Assembly: GCF_021018895.1 (NCBI RefSeq)
Contig: NC_079386.1
Coordinates: forward strand, 2,393,501 to 2,457,500
Source of the DNA: Seriola aureovittata
Lineage: Eukaryota > Chordata > Actinopteri > Carangiformes > Carangidae
Direction: 5' to 3'
DNA length: 64,000 nucleotides
The notes below the pieces were generated by a model that was given only the letters and a program-made list of their open reading frames with translations, was not told where the DNA came from and did not search any database. How positions within the stretch are numbered: position 1 is the first letter of the stretch; each line of letters begins with the position of its first letter. This document shows positions 12,425 to 23,100 of the stretch, in pieces. Both the position numbers and the translations under genes were made by a program.

Positions 12425-15400
12425 TAGATGGAGTACTCCTTGTAGACCGAGAGTACCTGAAGGAACGTAAAGGTAAAAGACCGGCAGACAGACTCAAAGC
12501 AGCAGGCTGAGTGATTCACTGACCATACCTTTACTCAGTGTCTTCATCCTCGTCCTCAGTGTTTGTGACTCTGACCTGTGCGTTTTGTTACGGTCGGGAG
12601 GACCTGGACGTCTTGGGCCTGTCCTTCAGGAAGGATCTGTACGTCAGCTCCGTGCAGGTCTTCCCTCCTCTGCAGGAGGAGCCGAGGCCTCTGAGCCGCC
12701 TGCAGGAGAGGCTGCTGAAGAAGCTGGGTCAGAACGCTCACCCCTTCAGCTTCACTGTAAGACCACCTGACATCTACACCCACCCCCCGGCTTCACCCTG
12801 ACAAGCACCATGACTTTCACCTCACACGACTCTGTAAACTAATGTTACAGCTCATTTGTGTTCTGCAGAGAAATATAACTGTCTCGGTTTGAGTTTACAC
12901 TGATGGAGAAAGGTGGAAGGAACATTTTACAGTTGCTACCTCCACGTTATTTAGCTTTTAGCTCTGTCCTTCTACCATTATCTGATGTCCACATTCACAC
13001 TAATGTCCAATAATGTTTGAGATTAAATTTCTTCACTATATCCTCAGATATCCAGAGCCCCGTAATGTTTAATACTGCTGCTTTGATTATGAAGCGCTTG
13101 ATGGTTCAGGGCGTCTGCTTAAACTGTTAGTAAAAGTTAAAAGCACAGAACAGTTAGTGTCGATGCTGTAAGAACAGGTGAGTGTATAACACTAAACACT
13201 CTGTGAAGTGAAGTGGATAAGAGCAGACGTGCTCTCTTTCTCATGCACTTACACTGGCTGCAGGAAGTTTTCAGACCCTTTCACTTTTTTGCACTTTGTG
13301 TTATAAATGGAGGAAACCATAACATCCGTTTTTAAAAAAAAACGTTCATATATAAAAGTCTTCAGACTCTTCACCGTGGCTCCAAACTGTGACCTGCTGC
13401 TTCCTGTTTGCTTTAATTATCGCTGAGAGGAGTCCAGAACTTGAGTCAACCTGTTGCAAATTAGCTTCACCTGCAGGTCTGGACAGAGACCAGAGTCCAG
13501 TGAACTCTCTGTAGACCTCTGTGATAAACTGCGGTGAGACACAGATCAGGACAAGAAGCTCTGAGTGTTCTTCACAAGAACTGTGAAGAGGAACAAGTCT
13601 GGGACCAGGACTCTTCTAGACCTGGTGTCCAGACAAACTGAGGAACCAGGTGAGAAGGACCTGGGTCAGGGCGGAGCTTCAGAAGTCCTTTGCAGAGATG
13701 GAGAAGCTGCTGGAAGGACGAGCGTCTCAGCAGCTCTCCATCAATCAGGTCTTTATGGTGGAGAGACGAGACAGAGACACTGTGAGGACATGAGACACTG
13801 TGAGGACATGAGACAGTCTGCTGGAGTTCTCAGCAGCAGGGACAGGGAGACTGGTCAGAGGAAAACCTGATCCAGAGTCCAGGAGACCTGGTTCACCTTT
13901 CAGCTCCACAGTGACCTGAAGCAAACACCAACACTGCAGAGTCTTCAGGACCGGGTCTCTGACTGTCCCTGAGTGTCCCAGACAAAGTCCACACCTAAAC
14001 CTCATAGACCATCTGTGGAGAGACCTGAAGAGGACAGTTCACAGACACTTCCTGTCCGGTCTGAGTCTGAGAGGATCTGACAGGAAGAATCCAGGTCCTA
14101 CAAAGAACTGGACTAAGGGACTGAAGACTTTTGTAAATGATTTTAGTTTTTGAGTTTAAATAAATTAGTAAAATGTCTAAAACATGTTTAATTTTGTCAT
14201 TATGGATTGAGAGCAGATTGATGGGACAAATGGCAGTTTTATAGATTTACAATTAGATCTTCACCACAGTAAGGTGAAGGGGTCTGAATACTTTCTGAAG
14301 CCTCTGTACCGTCTCTTACCCAGACTTCATTCTGCTCAGTGAAGTGGAGAAGAGGAGGTTTGTGCAGGGATCTCCAGGAGACATGTAGATTTCACTTCAT
14401 GTGTCTGGATGTGTTAGATTCCTCAGAACCTGCCCTGCTCAGTGACCCTCCAGCCCGGCCCAGAGGACACTGGGAAAGCGTGTGGCGTGGACTTCGAGCT
14501 CCGAGTCTTCTGTGCAAAGACTGCGAATGAAAAGATCCACCACAGGTCAGAGAGTACCACCAAACTGATTCCATTAGAGAAAGTGCTTGTACTGTGCTTC
14601 ACATGACACGTGCCGTGTGCGCAGGAACTCTGTTTGCCTGGCGATCCGGAAGGTTCAGTTCGCTCCAGAGAAACCGGGCCCTCAGCCGATGGTGGAGACC
14701 AGCCGCAGCTTCCTGATGTCGGACAGATCTTTGCACTTAGAGGCCTCACTGGATAAGGAGGTAACACACACACACACACACACGCTCTGATGTGCTGTTT
14801 GATTAGAAGGACACACACACTGATGAGTCTCTGTCTGTCTCCAGCTGTACTACCACGGTGAGCCCATCAGTGTCAACGTCCACGTCACCAACAACTCCAC
14901 CAAGACTGTGAAGAAAATCAAGATCTCAGGTGAGTACACCTGTCCACAAGATGAAGTCGTGAGAGGTTCTAAATGCTGGTTTTGACACTTGATTGGTTCA
15001 GTTAATTACAGAAACACTACCTCCAATCAGTAATGAGAGAACCTTTGCACCTCATGACCCCTGAAATAATGCTGAAAAAACATTCTGCAGCCTGCTGGGG
15101 TCAGTGAAAAGCACACGGCAGAATAGTTTCCATCTTTGTGGCTTTTAAAGGTCCCTGTTGTGTACAGGTAGATGTCCGTGTCTTTTTTGATTATAAAAAT
15201 TTTATGTTAAAGGTGCTATATGTTATATGTTGTATGTGGCTAACATTAGCATTAGCAGCTGTTTACTTACCAGTCTAGAAGAAATGTTTTGAGTTCAGCA
15301 TCAGACTTTATTCCTTTACTCACCAACAGATGCATCCAGAGGTGGAAACAAACACCAATGTTAACTCTTTTCTGTATCACAAATTTTCACGTATTGGTAA

Positions 15401-16145
15401 ATTGGTAACTAAACAGCTGTTAATGCTAACATGTAGCAATAGCAAAATTTACAAATAGCTCCTTTAATACTGGGTATCGAGTATCGAAGCGCTCAGTCCA
15501 CAGAGAAATATACACAGCCTGTATTCAGAAACTGAGCCTTAAAACCAGCCGTCAGGACTTCTGTAACTTTGTGATGTCACAACAAAGCAGTCACCGCTCT
15601 CAGCCATGCCCAAGGCCCCACCCACCTGGACCCATCATCTAACCTTGCAGGTTTTTTGGAGTTGGGGTTGTTATGTGGTGCTACAGCTAAATCAAGTGTT
15701 GCATCTTACACCTGCTGTTATCTGTAAGATCTTCCCATGATGCATTGTGGCAGACAGAGTGGGACGACTGAACTAACTCTCCTCCTCCTCTCAGTTCGTC
15801 AGTATGCTGACATCTGTCTGTTCTCCACGGCTCAGTACAAGTGTTCAGTGGCTCAGGTTGAAGCAGAGTGAGTATCTCCCTCTCTCTGTCTGTACACGTT
15901 ACATCACTGTGTCTGTTCCCCTGAAAAAGAACGACATGGACAACAGTAACAGATCCCTCTCTCCTCCCTTCTTGCCTCTCTGTCTCCTGGACCTGCACAC
16001 CCGTCAGTGACCAGGTGTCACCCAGCTCCACCTCTTGCCAGGTCTACACCCTGACCCCCGTGCTGGGTACCAACAGGGAGAAGAGAGGCCTGGCTCTGGA
16101 TGGAAAACTGAAGCATGAAGACACCAACCTGGCTTCCAGCACCAT

Positions 16146-16188
<43 letters not shown>

Positions 16189-16762
16189 CACACACACTCA
16201 TGCATGTGAACAGTCTGCTGATTCTTGTGTTGTGTTCTGTGTGTTACAGAGTGAAAGAGGGGGCCAACAAGGAGACGATGGGGATCGTGGTTTCTTACAG
16301 AGTTAAAGTCAAACTGGTGGTGTCTCTTGGAGGGTAGGTCTACACTCATACCTCGTTTCCACCAAAAAAAAAAAACCGATGCCCTGAATTCATGACATCA
16401 TGGTTTCCAGTCTGATGCCTCAGGTGATGTCACTTGAGTCAGCGTTGGTGTTTGAAAAGTTAAAGTGAGCTGAACAGACCTGAGGCCAGAGGCTGCAGGT
16501 CACATGTTGCCACCCGCACAACACACCTGACATTTAACACCAAGTTGCATTGTGGGTAATGTAGGCACCAGGTTTTCACAAGGAAGAAGAATACATGGAA
16601 TCAAAGGGACAGTGTCTCTGCTGCACAACGTCATTAAAGACTGTCCATCATGAGTCAGAGTGTTACATCAGTGCAGAGCTCTTTCATTTAATTAATCATT
16701 TAATTAATAATTTATTTAAGTCTTGATCACTGACTATTTAAATTTTAATAAAGGTAACAAAC

Positions 16763-16801
<39 letters not shown>

Positions 16802-16881
16802 GGATGTAGCAGTGGAACTCCCTTTTGTCCTTATGCATCCTAAACCGACAGACCAGCCCTGCTCCAAGCCCCAGTCAGGTA

Positions 16882-16934
<53 letters not shown>

Positions 16935-17412
16935 GCTCAGTTGGCTCTCTTTCTCTATCTCATAACAGTTAACAGTTAATGTAATAACTTCGTGTCTCTT
17001 GTTCCCTCAGAGGCTGATGCTCCTGCAGATGTAAACCTTATAGAGTTTGGCACGAAGTAAGTGTATGTGTGTTTGTGTGTGTTTGCGTGTGTGTGTGTTA
17101 CTCTTTGTGTAGCTGCATAATTTACTGACATAGCAGAGAAACGTCCCACATTTACATCTGCTATCTGCTATTACTTGTTGTTCAGTCATGTCCAGGTGTC
17201 TGAGGAGGGTTTTTTTTATTACAGATTTGACATGTTCTCTTGTGTGCTTGTGTGTGTGTTGCAGTGTGTGTGTGTGTGTGTGACAGTTTGTCAGTAATCT
17301 GTCTCTCTTCAGTTCTTCCTCTCAGGGTGATGACTTTGTGTTTGAAGACTTTGCTCGGCTGAGGTTGACCGGGACGAAGGATCACCTGGGTGCGGAGGAT
17401 CCCTTCTGTTAG
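6074..17412 (+). CDS. arrb2: Beta-arrestin 2 (14 coding exons, 407 aa)
   Basis: Beta-arrestins bind phosphorylated G-protein-coupled receptors, block G-protein coupling, and recruit clathrin and AP2. Exons: 6074-6096, 11219-11249, 11331-11391, 12428-12472, 12560-12756, 14418-14545, 14625-14760, 14845-14929, 15795-15867, 16008-16145, 16250-16333, 16802-16878, 17011-17056, 17313-17412. All junctions are GT-AG and the frame is continuous. The length matches mammalian ARRB2 (about 409 aa), and [17 protein letters not shown] and [20 protein letters not shown] favour ARRB2 over ARRB1. Polar-core residues are kept: Asp in KRDF, Arg170 in IRKVQ, and the two lariat Asps. The clathrin box LIEF and the AP2-binding tail FEDFARLRL are present. 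Odd points: Arg is replaced by Cys at 63 (CAFCYGRED) and 166 ([11 protein letters not shown]), and by Leu at 332 (VVSLGG). Intron 1 is about 5.1 kb and repeat-rich. Confidence 0.95.
7178..7627. repeat. Dispersed repeat, about 450 bp (copies at 39985-40435 and 38186-38265)
   Basis: Near-identical blocks recur at 39985-40435: 'aacactgaagaaccaaaa', 'ccactagagtctggctccaa', 'aacatgtttacagcctggta', 'gtggagcagctcactctgag' and 'gaggctacgtccatctttat'. A 5'-truncated piece lies at 38186-38265. This copy is in arrb2 intron 1. The family is common in perciform genomes as far as I recall, but I cannot name it. An ATG within it ('aagatggcgac') is not evidence for a gene. Confidence 0.75.
8880..8980. repeat. 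33-bp tandem repeat, three copies
   Basis: Three near-identical units of about 33 bp, each with 'aataacgtagtaa.gacta' and 'gtactca', lie head to tail in arrb2 intron 1. The copies differ at only a few positions. Confidence 0.85.
8983..9420 (-). mobile_element. Retroposon-like interspersed repeat
   Basis: The left edge reads 'actttatttctagagcacat' followed by a 'cttttacaaa' word, which is the reverse complement of a tail common to fish retroposons. Downstream words ('aaaaaggctgatgcataaaa', 'gtgtctttagcttagattta') also match what I recall of that repeat class. An AT microsatellite (about 9126-9150) lies inside it. A related but diverged piece is at 35008-35330. There is no intact reading frame. 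Confidence 0.5.
10719..10977. mobile_element. MITE-like element rich in 'gactcga' words
   Basis: The piece begins 'cagtgttgtagtc' and ends 'ctccaacactg', giving an imperfect terminal inverted repeat of about 11 bp (cagtgttg.ag). The interior is a mosaic of 'gactcgag' and 'agactcg' words in both orientations. No clear target-site duplication was found. It lies in arrb2 intron 1. Confidence 0.5.
11396..11472. repeat. (CA)n just inside the arrb2 intron 3 donor
   Basis: A CA repeat of about 75 bp, with a few CG interruptions, begins four bases after the GT of the donor of arrb2 exon 3. The same intron ends in a long TG repeat at 12379-12422, so the two ends of the intron RNA are complementary. 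Confidence 0.95.
12379..12422. repeat. (TG)22 at the arrb2 exon 4 acceptor
   Basis: The TG repeat runs up to 'tctag' at the exon 4 acceptor and takes the place of a normal pyrimidine tract. It is complementary to the CA repeat at the other end of the same intron. Confidence 0.95.
13252..14306 (+). mobile_element. Degenerate Tc1-like transposon in arrb2 intron 5
   Basis: Imperfect terminal inverted repeats flanked by TA mark the ends: left 'ctgcaggaagttttcagacc', right (reverse complement) 'cttcagaaagtattcagacc'. Inside, a Tc1 transposase C-terminus is still readable around 13975-14035: a degenerate form of the family's [15 protein letters not shown] block with Asp in place of the catalytic Glu. 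Upstream, a piece resembling 'ALHQSGLYG' lies near 13735. Stops and frame changes make it inactive. The length, about 1.05 kb, indicates internal loss compared with about 1.5-1.6 kb for family members. Confidence 0.7.
15148..15650. repeat. Dispersed repeat carrying a nested MITE (partner 4345-4570)
   Basis: Both flanks match the repeat at 4345-4570: 'aggtagatg..cgtgt', 'gattataaa' on the left and 'gctcagtccacagagaaat' to 'cttctg.aactttgtgatgtc' on the right. A 253-bp element with TTAA at both ends interrupts it at 15211-15463. It lies in arrb2 intron 8. Confidence 0.7.
15211..15463. mobile_element. TTAA-flanked MITE, copy 1
   Basis: The element is bounded by TTAA (15207-15210 and 15464-15467). 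Its right end 'acaaatagctcct' and its inner words ('ttagcagctgtttactta', 'ctagaagaaatg', 'aacagctgttaatgctaaca') match the copy at 46189-46454. The left terminal repeat is more diverged than the right. TTAA duplication is typical of piggyBac-type insertion, but the ends do not start with the usual CCC, so the superfamily is left open. Confidence 0.75.
16147..16199. repeat. (CA)n at the arrb2 intron 10 donor
   Basis: The CA repeat begins within the donor itself (AT|gtacacac) of a 104-nt intron. The intron's 3' third is GT-rich (ttcttgtgttgtgttctgtg), giving a weaker version of the complementary arrangement seen in intron 3. Confidence 0.9.
16420..16680. repeat. Dispersed repeat, copy 2 (partner near 1548-1795)
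   Basis: Matches the repeat at 1548-1795 in ordered blocks, including 'gcattgtgggtaatgtaggc' and 'gttttcacaaggaagaagaa'. It lies in arrb2 intron 11. Confidence 0.55.
16766..16799. repeat. (GT)17 forming the arrb2 exon 12 acceptor
   Basis: The repeat directly abuts the acceptor AG (gtgtgtag), leaving no pyrimidine tract between repeat and exon 12 at 16802. A CA repeat follows on the other side of the exon (16884-16931). Confidence 0.95.
16884..16931. repeat. (CA)n after the arrb2 exon 12 donor
   Basis: This CA repeat starts a few bases after the donor of exon 12. The 77-nt exon 12 is therefore bracketed by GT upstream and CA downstream. Confidence 0.95.
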
Positions 17413-18898
17413 CTGGCCTCTGGTCTGAGGTCAGGACCCTGAACCCCGGAGGGCATTAAGAAGATGGAGATGATTTAACTGAACCATTTGAAGCTCTTGT
17501 TTGTTTGTGTGTTTGTGCAGGAGTGTAGGAGTCATTGTTCAGGTAAATGATGAGAGCTGTTTTCTTCAGGTATCAGTGACACTGATCAATAACAGAGGAA
17601 GTTGATTTATCTTTAACCTCTTCAGGATGAAATAATCTGATGCATCTTCACTTCGCAGAACAAAGTTTAATGAAACCAGCAATCATCGTATTGTTTTTAC
17701 TTTCTTTTTACTAACAGATATTCTCTGCTTGTCTTACCTTGTATGTAATACATCAATAGGATGAATATGCTGTATATGTACATTGTGATTTTAATGTTGA
17801 AGGGGCAGTAGTTGTTTGCTCTTCAGCCTTCAGCTTGTGTTTAATGCAACTGTATAAAATACACAACTGTTGTTTTTCCTGCTCCAACTATCTTTTAGAC
17901 ACTTTCATACAAAGTGTAAAGTAGTCTGTCTCTCCTGGACACACATAGAAAACACCACATACACACACATTGTCACTATAATACATCCTCAATCTGAGCA
18001 TGCTGTAAACACAGTTTGTTCTCAGAGGCTCATGGGAAATGAAGTATAGACGTACAGTGTCTTACAGACTAAAGTGTCAGCATGATGTTCAGATAGAACT
18101 GTGAGCAGAGGTTCGTCTAAATAATAAATCCTTTGAAAACAGTGTTGGTCAGTTGGCTTTTAGCAGGTGCTGCTGATATTTGAGCCAGTGAGTGTATAAG
18201 CATCTTTGATAAGGATCCAGAAAATGTCACAGTGATGCACTAACATCTGCTGATAATAAAATCGACCTCCTGCTTTATCATCTGGCCTCTAATCCCTAAA
18301 ACCATTGGATGATGTTCCCCCAAGGATGAACTGTAATAACTTTTCATCCTGTGTGGAAACTCAGATCTGTCCAACACTTTATTTAATAACCAGTTACCCT
18401 GAAAAACGGAAGATGTTCGCCCATGTTTAGAGTCATCTGTTCAATCATGTTGCAACGTAACTACACCCGTTATGCTTCATTATATTCTTCACTGTGATCT
18501 CACTGTAGTGTGGAACTAAACTGTTAGCATGGAGCTGATTCTGTCTGTCATATTTTAATATGCGAGTCAACCACATGGACGATCAACCACAGCGTCTGGT
18601 TTGTCCTGGTCCACACATATTGAGCCTGAGCTACGGCATCAAAGACTGTAAATCCTACACTGAGTCTCTCCTGTGTGACAATCGGTTCATAAGTGTCGAA
18701 TCTGCCTGATTTTTTTTCGCACATTGTTTTATGAGAAATATGAGATTTGTATAATAAATGCAAATGTAAGATATCACATCTATTACCATTATAATCAAAC
18801 ATTTATAGGAAACATCTCACTTCAAATATAAGAAGAAACAATGTTACATGATCTTTATGTTGTTTACTCAATAAAAGGTAAAAACTGTTGTAACTAGA
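17413..18898 (+). other. arrb2: arrb2 3' untranslated region
   Basis: Non-coding sequence after the arrb2 stop codon. Poly(A) signals AATAAA occur at 18123-18128 and 18870-18875. The second is followed by an A-run at about 18898-18909. No other gene is visible here on either strand. Confidence 0.6.
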
Positions 18899-18918
18899 AA
18901 AAAAAAAAAGTCTTTATT
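18870..18918. terminator. Facing poly(A) signals of arrb2 and med11
   Basis: AATAAA on the plus strand (18870-18875) and AATAAA on the minus strand (plus TTTATT at 18913-18918) point at each other with 37 bp between them. If both are used, the arrb2 and med11 transcripts end within tens of bases of each other. Use of these particular signals is inferred. Confidence 0.5.
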
Positions 18919-19635
18919 TTGCTGTTTAACAAAAAAAAGTTGTCGTACAGAGCTTTATGTATTCTGTGAAAAATATTTCCAGCTGTCAAACAGAAGCTGA
19001 CCGGTGCAGGTGTGAGAGCAGGACATGTCTGAAGAGTTAATGACGCTGGACTGGACCTGGAGGTGAAGCGTCTCCAGAGTCTCACTGATGGAGGACTGTC
19101 ATGTGTCGAGGTCCTGGATCAGAGTCACTTCACTGTGTTTCTGTATTAACATTTCATATTGGTCCAAAAGACTGTACAACATATGACAGCCAGGTCATCA
19201 TCATCATTGTTTACTTATTACTGTCGGTTAGTCTCTTCTAACAGTCTCACATGCTCCGTACATGAGGCTCCATCAGCGGCTAAAATGCTTCAACACCTGT
19301 ACAATGAATCTGTTGAAGTGTGAGACTGAAGGACAAACCTGAACACTGCTCTTTCTGTTGGTCTTCAGAGGTCTTGGTAGTTGTGCATGAAGAAGAAAAA
19401 ATTGACCATGAGCAACAAAATATACTCAACATACACTCCTTAGAAAATCAGACATCTTGTATATAACATGTTTTTTTGTGTGTTTCCTGTGAAACTCAGT
19501 ATTTATCACTACAATAAAAAAAGGATTATTAAAAAACATGTAATGCTGGTGGTAGAAGTGGAGGATGTGGCTCATCAGCCTCATCAAGTGTTGCCCATTG
19601 ATCATGAATCCACCAGTCAGCCGCCCTCTCTCCTC

Positions 19636-19640
19636 TCATG

Positions 19641-19706
<66 letters not shown>

Positions 19707-20081
19707 GCATGACTTCACAGGTCCGTCCCAGTTCTCCCAGTTTGACCTTGGCGTACTCTGCCCTGTTCAGAGCCATCTGACAGTCCTTCCTGGCTGAGTA
19801 CGTGGAGCCTTCGTGAGGCTGACCAGTAGCTACCTGGAGAGAGGAAAGAGGACGATAACCTTTAATCTGCTGCTCACAGTTTGATGCACTCTGACTGATT
19901 ACATAGTATTTACAGCATTAATACTTAACTGGTTGTATTTGTGAAGCCTGTGTATGTATGGGGATCAGATTTGTTTTCAAAAATACTGAGCAATATGTTT
20001 TAGTTGTTAAACAGAAAAGCAATAAAAGATTAAAGCTAAAGAATTAACTTCAAATCTAAATCTACAAGTTATTTATAAAAG

Positions 20082-20123
<42 letters not shown>

Positions 20124-23100
20124 CGCACACACGCACACGCGCGCACACGCACACACACACAGCGTTAGTGAGCGAGATGATCCATCCACCTGACAGGTGT
20201 GTCATATCCAGATGTTGATTACACAGCATGATTGTTGCACAGGTGTGCTTTTGGCTGGTCAGAATAAAAGGAACTTTAATATGTGGAGTTATATTTTGAA
20301 AAAAGACATTAATTAGACACTGAACTGTGTGACAGAAGTGCATTTTGGGGGGGGGGGGGGGGGTGTCAGTATCTGGTGTGACCACCATTTGCCTCATGCA
20401 GTGCGACACATCTGCTTGGCACAGAGACACAGTGTGGCTGTGTGTAGTTGCTGGATATTGGCAGGAAGTGGATCCAGTATAATTCAGATCATCTCAAACA
20501 TGCACAATGGATGACATATGGTGGGTAAGAAGCTAGCTCCATGAACTGCTACACTCTCAGAAATGACTTTGGAGGCGTCTTATAGTGAATAAATGACTGA
20601 TCATTTTATGGTCCACAGCTCTGGTGGACATTCAGCATGTTGACTGCACACTACCTCAAAATGTGGAGCACCTGTGGAACTGATAAAACTACACATTTTA
20701 AACAAAGATTGATGGACACTGTACAAAGGAGATGTGTCAAACTGCATGAGGTAAATGCTGGTTGCACCAGATGTTTTCTGAACCGCGACCCTCCCCCCCA
20801 AAAAATGCACATCTATAGCCCGAGTCATGTTTTTTTAAATAAAATGCACATTTTAGAGTGGCTTTTTATTGTGATCAGGCCAGATCACACCTGTAATTAA
20901 CACTGGATATGCCACACCTGTCATGTGGAGGGATGATCTTACTCATTTAGATCTTTTATTTCAACTCAAAAAAAAGCTTTCACACTAATATCTATGGATA
21001 TATCCAGACACATACTAAGATGTAGTATTCTACAACACTGTTACCATGAGGCACCACAGCTCTGTTGTAGCAGTGGTCTCTAATAGTCTCATTGTGGCTC
21101 TGACCTGGGTGAGGTAGCGGATCTGGCCGCTCAGTTCACTCTCCACCCGGTTGACGGAGCTCTGGAACTGGACCAGCTGTCTGTCCAGGAAGCTGGCGTT
21201 GTGTTTGTCTTTGGAGAGCTCCAGGACAATGTTACCTGTGAGGGTGAGCGCACGACAACATGTCAGTTCACGACCAGACACCGTGACAAACAATGATTTG
21301 ATAATATAATTTACTCCTACAGCTGATCAGCAACACCTTTATATTCCTCTACACTAGCAACGGCCAAAGCCACAGGCATAATGTTTTCAGGTTGTCCCTC
21401 GCATGATGGAACTTCTTTAAATTTTGCACAAAAATTCACTAGGACTCAAGGATGAACTAATTAGATTGGTGGTGGTCAGAGGTCGAAGGTCAGGGTCACT
21501 GTGACCTCACGAAACACATTTTTGGCAATAACTCAAATTCATTCACAAATTGACAATTTAACTCAAATGTCTTCAAGGATAAAAAAAAAGTGATGACATT
21601 TTATATCTAAAAAGGTCAATGGTCAACTTCACTGTGACATCATAATTGGCTAATTTGCAGAAGAAAAAACAATGAGGATGTGTCTATCTTAAAGGGACAA
21701 ATATATGACATGAACCAATGCCACACACCTCAGCTTTTATAGCCTAGACTAGTTTGCTATGCTCCTGAGGACGGCCTTTAAAAGATACAGACGTCAGCAA
21801 GGAAACACACACAGAGCAGCTTCCATTACACATTAGATGTGTAACACAGGAGGCTTTATCTTTCAGACACAGGTGTCTGTAGCAGGATGTTTGTAGCTGC
21901 TGTGTTCAGTCATGACATGAGAGCGAGTACTGTCACAGCAGTGAGTTGGGACACTATATTCAACCTGACCTTGCCTTACAATACGACCCAGGGGACCCAG
22001 TGAGCACATTGAATGGCCATCATAGATGGTGAAGGCCTGACATATGCGAGGGGAAAGCCATCGCCACTGTCTGTACCTCCACATTTTCCTCAGGCAACAG
22101 CTTGATGTGCTGGTTGGTGAACCTGTCAAGCGAACCAGTGAGGAAAGCCATGTTGCAGTGGTCAGACATTCTGTTCCTCTTGGACAGAAGTGACAGCCGA
22201 TGGCCATGCCACAAGGATGTCAAGGGAAGGAAGCGGGCCCTGACTGCATCCTTGATGGTGGGGACGCCCTTATCCCACTCCAAGCCATTCACGGTGCAGT
22301 ACAGCCCATATGCAACCACCAGCGGCTTCACTGACAGACGCTAAGACACCTGTCCACCCTGGGGGCAACTGTCCCCAGGGTGGCTGAGTGAAAAACAGAG
22401 ATGAGCCATATGTGCGCTGGGGCTTTAAGGGGACCCTGTGTGCAGTCATTCCCCCTGATTGAACAGTGAGTGCAAAGATCTGTCTCAGGGAGCAGAGGCA
22501 GAGCATCTAGTGGGTTAACCAATATTAAGCCCTTCAGAGGGCGAAACACATACAGCTGCACAATCAAGACAAAAAGAAGGGGACAGCTTTCATTGTCAAG
22601 TACTTGTCTCAATGTGAACTCATTCATTTCTACTACTTCATTGTCTACACTGGACTGCTTACAGGGATTAGTTAGCTCAGTGCTCTACAATAACGGCTCT
22701 GATAATAAAACATCTATGTAAGACATTTACCTTTGTCTTTACATTACTTTGATGGCTTGTTTCTTACCAGCTTTTACAAACAAAACCGATACAGATTTAT
22801 CTGCTCTAATTTGGTCCCCTGTTAATATAAAAATATTCGCTACAAGAATATTTAGATATAAGAAACATTTTCTTCAGTAATTCAAACAGAAAGATTTCAG
22901 TTGGACATGAGAGGTTCGACACTGCTCATTGTGTCTGCTCCTTGTACTACAGCAGGACTGTGTGTGGTAGCAGCTACTAACTATTAACTACAGCAGTGCG
23001 TGTATAAAAACATTCAGAATTATACAATGATACAGTTTTTTAGTTATTTAAAAGGGGTACAGTCTGTCCTCACCGGCACACTGCAGGACCATCGCTATCT

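Noticed and set aside
12538..12801. arrb2 exon 5 read as a separate small gene
   Set aside because: It is an internal exon with clean acceptor and donor, in frame with exons 4 and 6.
16004..16349. Several open frames made of Val-Cys or Thr-His repeats
   Set aside because: They arise from CA/GT microsatellites beside arrb2 exons 10 and 11.
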